Below, in pieces: positions 61,858 to 64,000 of a stretch of DNA of 64,000 nt. This DNA comes from UBA7985 sp002711265 (lineage in GTDB: Bacteria > Pseudomonadota > Alphaproteobacteria > UBA7985). A model generated the notes under the pieces. That model searched no databases, was not told the DNA's origin, and worked only from the letters and a program-made list of their open reading frames with translations. The DNA lies in assembly GCA_965660945.1 (NCBI GenBank), contig CBFIBS010000003.1:1-64000 (forward strand), in the 5' to 3' direction. Position numbers and translations under genes: made by a program. Numbering within the stretch: position 1 is the first letter of the stretch; every line of letters begins with the position of its first letter.

Positions 61858-63718
61858 GGCCGCCCGGCGGGGGCAAAGTAGCAGGGCGGGCCGGGCGCTG
61901 GTCGCCGCCGCGGGCCTGCTGTTCAGCGCCGCCACCGCTGCTGCTGCCCTGCTCCCGACAGGACTGGCCTTTGCACAAACCGACGACGGGGTTTCAGACC
62001 CCGCCCTGACGCCGGTCGTCACCCCGGCGCGGGAACTGGACCTGCTCGAGGTCTACGAAGTCGCTTCCAGCCTCATGTCCTACCAGAACCCGCTGTTCAT
62101 CTTTCCCGGGCTGAAGGCCGAGGGCTTCACCGTCAACGGTGACGGAGGCGAATTCAATATCGTTGTTAAGGGACTGGGGTTGCCGGACTCGGCGGCGACC
62201 CTGCCCGAACCGGTGATCCTGCACCTGCCTGGCATGACCCGGGATAACGAGCTGATCGATCTGCGGGTCGAGGGGCTGCCAACCTCGACCATCCTCGCCG
62301 ACGGCCAGTCGCTCAAGCTGATCAATCCGGTGTTCGAGGGCACGTGGTCGCTGCCGGGTCGGGGCTTTCAGGCCTTCGATCTCAGCCTCGACCGCGCCAG
62401 TTTCCAGGGCGAGGGTATCAGTTACCAATTGCGTGACCTCCGCATCCGGCTGGCCGAGGACGAGCGCACCGACCGGGTGGCGATGACCTTCTCGCTCAAG
62501 TCGTTCGAGGTCGACTATGGCGACAGCTTTACCGGCACCGAGCGGGCGCAGGGCTTTCGCCTGTCGCTCTCCGGTCCGCGGGGGGAAATAGCGCCGCAAA
62601 CGCTGCTGAAGCTGGCCTACCGGTTGAGCAGTCTGGCGCTGGGAACCAGCGTTTTTCATGATTCACTGGTCGAAGATCCGCCGCCGGTGGCCAGCCTCAA
62701 CGGCCTCGACCTGCGGCTTGAGATCGACAGCGACGTCTGGGAGCAGACGGTTCCCCCGGCGGCGGGGAAGATCGATCGCCTCGATGCCCGCGTGCAGATC
62801 CTGCCAGGTGACGACCCACGCGAGAGCCGGTTGCAGGTCGAGGCCTCGGTCGGCGCGATGGAGCAAGGGCTCGACGGCATGAGCCTGTCGCTGGCCAAGC
62901 CGGCCGCGCTGCGGCTTTCGCTCGCGGGTTTGGAAGCGTGGGCGCTCGCCGATCTGTTGCTGGATCAACGGGTGCTCGGGCCAGTCCCCGGCGCGGTACC
63001 CTTCGACGCGCCGCTGAGGATGGCGGCTGAGTTTGACCTTGCACAGCTGCGGTTGGGGATCCCGCAGCTGGATTTCGACATCGCAGCCAAGTCTGCCCAA
63101 GGCAGTCTCAGCAGCGATCCTGTCGACGCCGGTGCTGGGCAGAGCCTGCTCCTGTCCGCCGCTGCCACCGATATGGCCGTGCGCGACTGGCCGGAGAACT
63201 CCGTGCTCAACCCCTTTTCCACGCAAGTGCTGCTGCCGCTGCTGCCCCGGGAAGCCAACCTGAGCCTCGCTGTGGAAGGGCTGGAGGCTGATGCTGCGCG
63301 GGGGATCATCACCGCGCTGCTTGGGCTGGACCTGCGCGGTCTGTTTGCGGCTCTGCCGTCCGACCCCGGGGCGCTGCGCTTCCGGCTGGTCGACGGCCTG
63401 TTCCGCTCACGCCTGCTGGAGGCCGAGTGGTCAGGGGAGCTCAGCCCCCGCGCGGGACGCATCCCGATTCAGGGCACGTTCGCGCTGGAGACCGGCGCGT
63501 TGACCCCGCTGCAGGTCAGCATGCAGCAGTCGCTGGCGACGCCGATCCCGGCGGTGACGCAGAGCCTGTCGGCGGGGGTGCTGGGGCTGACCTTGCTGCA
63601 GTCATTCGCGGTGCGGGAAGAGGGCGGCAGGCTGAGCTTTGACATCGAATTTCCCGAGACCGGTGGTCTGCCGCTGGTCAACGGTCGACCGCTGCCGTTC
63701 CAACAATTTATCCGTTGA
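61850..63718 (+). CDS. Large secreted protein of unknown function
   Basis: The 622-residue protein has an Ala-rich signal peptide (cleavage near LAFAQ, residue 42). The rest is beta-rich with alternating Leu/Asp-based strands (LDLRLEIDSDVWEQ, LRLGIPQLDFDIAAKS) and a final LPFQQFIR. It may belong to the DUF2125-like periplasmic proteins of Alphaproteobacteria, but I cannot confirm this. It starts inside the gyrB 3' end, an unusual neighbour for gyrB. Confidence 0.6.
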   Translation: MSEAARRGQSSRAGRALVAAAGLLFSAATAAAALLPTGLAFAQTDDGVSDPALTPVVTPARELDLLEVYEVASSLMSYQNPLFIFPGLKAEGFTVNGDGGEFNIVVKGLGLPDSAATLPEPVILHLPGMTRDNELIDLRVEGLPTSTILADGQSLKLINPVFEGTWSLPGRGFQAFDLSLDRASFQGEGISYQLRDLRIRLAEDERTDRVAMTFSLKSFEVDYGDSFTGTERAQGFRLSLSGPRGEIAPQTLLKLAYRLSSLALGTSVFHDSLVEDPPPVASLNGLDLRLEIDSDVWEQTVPPAAGKIDRLDARVQILPGDDPRESRLQVEASVGAMEQGLDGMSLSLAKPAALRLSLAGLEAWALADLLLDQRVLGPVPGAVPFDAPLRMAAEFDLAQLRLGIPQLDFDIAAKSAQGSLSSDPVDAGAGQSLLLSAAATDMAVRDWPENSVLNPFSTQVLLPLLPREANLSLAVEGLEADAARGIITALLGLDLRGLFAALPSDPGALRFRLVDGLFRSRLLEAEWSGELSPRAGRIPIQGTFALETGALTPLQVSMQQSLATPIPAVTQSLSAGVLGLTLLQSFAVREEGGRLSFDIEFPETGGLPLVNGRPLPFQQFIR

Positions 63719-63771
63719 GGGGATGCCAGCGGGCTCAGCCGTCGTAAGGGGGGATACAGGAGGACCTGCTC

Positions 63772-64000
63772 ATGCAAGCCAACCCACAACTTCGAGCCCT
63801 GAACCGCTTTGGCCTCGGCGCCCGCCCCGGTGAGTCGCGGTCTGTTGACCCGAGTTCTTGGCTGCGGAGCCAGATCAACCCCGCCGCAGTGCTGCTGACC
63901 GGGTCCGATTTGCCCAGCGCCCAGAGCCTCATCGAAACGATCATGAAAAACCGCGCCCGCGACGACAAGACCGCGGCGCGCAAAGACCTGCGCCAGTTCG
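63772..64000 (+). CDS. DUF1800 family protein, 5' part (cut by window end)
   Basis: The open frame from the ATG at 63772 runs past the window end with 76 codons visible. AGGAGG (63758-63763) sits nine bases upstream. LRALNRFGLGARPGE is the N-terminal DUF1800 motif, seen in a widespread helical family often paired with a DUF1501 gene. The function is unknown. Confidence 0.8.
   Translation, partial: MQANPQLRALNRFGLGARPGESRSVDPSSWLRSQINPAAVLLTGSDLPSAQSLIETIMKNRARDDKTAARKDLRQF

Noticed and set aside
1..64000. rRNA, tRNA and intact insertion sequences
   Set aside because: I looked for conserved tRNA TTCGA-arm/CCA contexts, rRNA blocks and transposase motifs and saw none that I could support by eye.

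Overview
The window reads as a 64 kb piece of an alphaproteobacterial chromosome, probably from a free-living, GC-rich, marine Rhodospirillales-like organism. The evidence is the gene content: RegB/RegA redox regulators, a bacterial Mic60 (mitofilin-like) gene between hemY and hemD, an SdhE-unrelated SDHAF4/DUF1674 protein, DUF2794, MmcB, a double cold-shock-domain protein, and the dnaN-recF-gyrB block. No rRNA, tRNA, CRISPR array, intact transposase or prophage gene was seen. Almost everything is dense core-genome coding sequence.

Layout. 1-6.7 kb: two paralogous secreted seven-blade FG-GAP (integrin-alpha-like) beta-propeller proteins that share an unusual N-terminal module of about 145 residues, with a TIGR03032 protein between them. 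This is the most accessory-looking part. 6.7-13.8 kb: a GtrA membrane protein, small membrane and hypothetical proteins, xylBA (xylose to xylulose-5-P), and a PCu(A)C/SCO pair for cytochrome oxidase copper delivery. 13.8-24.8 kb: hemY-mic60-hemD reading left, divergent from tsaD, then SDHAF4, rsmB, purH and secA. 24.8-27.5 kb: a large alanine/glycine-rich porin with a strong terminator, and a lipoprotein. 27.5-34 kb: typA, DUF2794, and a yfgM-like/bamB/der cluster (outer-membrane assembly and ribosome assembly, same order as in enterobacteria). 34-40.8 kb: a leftward cluster of an OB-fold-like secreted protein, alr, mlaE, mlaF, radA, cvpA and an SDR. 40.7-44.2 kb: polA and a methyltransferase. 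44.2-45.2 kb: a scar-like AT-rich stretch holding a candidate structured RNA and the truncated end of an outer-membrane beta-barrel gene. 45.2-49.7 kb: an aminotransferase, the double-CSD protein, mmcB and regA/regB. 49.8-52.5 kb: cobT divergent from cobS and a cobC-like phosphatase (lower-ligand assembly of cobalamin). 52.6-57 kb: an AraC/MGMT fusion, a zinc metallopeptidase, a GNAT enzyme, and a three-gene ECF sigma/membrane regulator/periplasmic-sensor-like cassette. 57-64 kb: dnaN, recF, gyrB, a large secreted protein of unknown function and the start of a DUF1800 gene cut by the window end.

The main functional themes are envelope biogenesis (SecA, YfgM-like, BamB, MlaEF, porin, Mic60), respiration and heme (HemY, HemD, SCO, PCuAC, SDHAF4, RegBA) and DNA replication and repair (PolA, RadA, MmcB, AraC-MGMT, DnaN, RecF, GyrB). 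The observations I consider most worth checking are the shared module of the FG-GAP paralogues, the folded element at 44287-44401 whose base pairing favours the minus strand, and a 41-bp perfect inverted repeat shared by two distant intergenic regions, set in a family of stem-GAA-stem palindromes.
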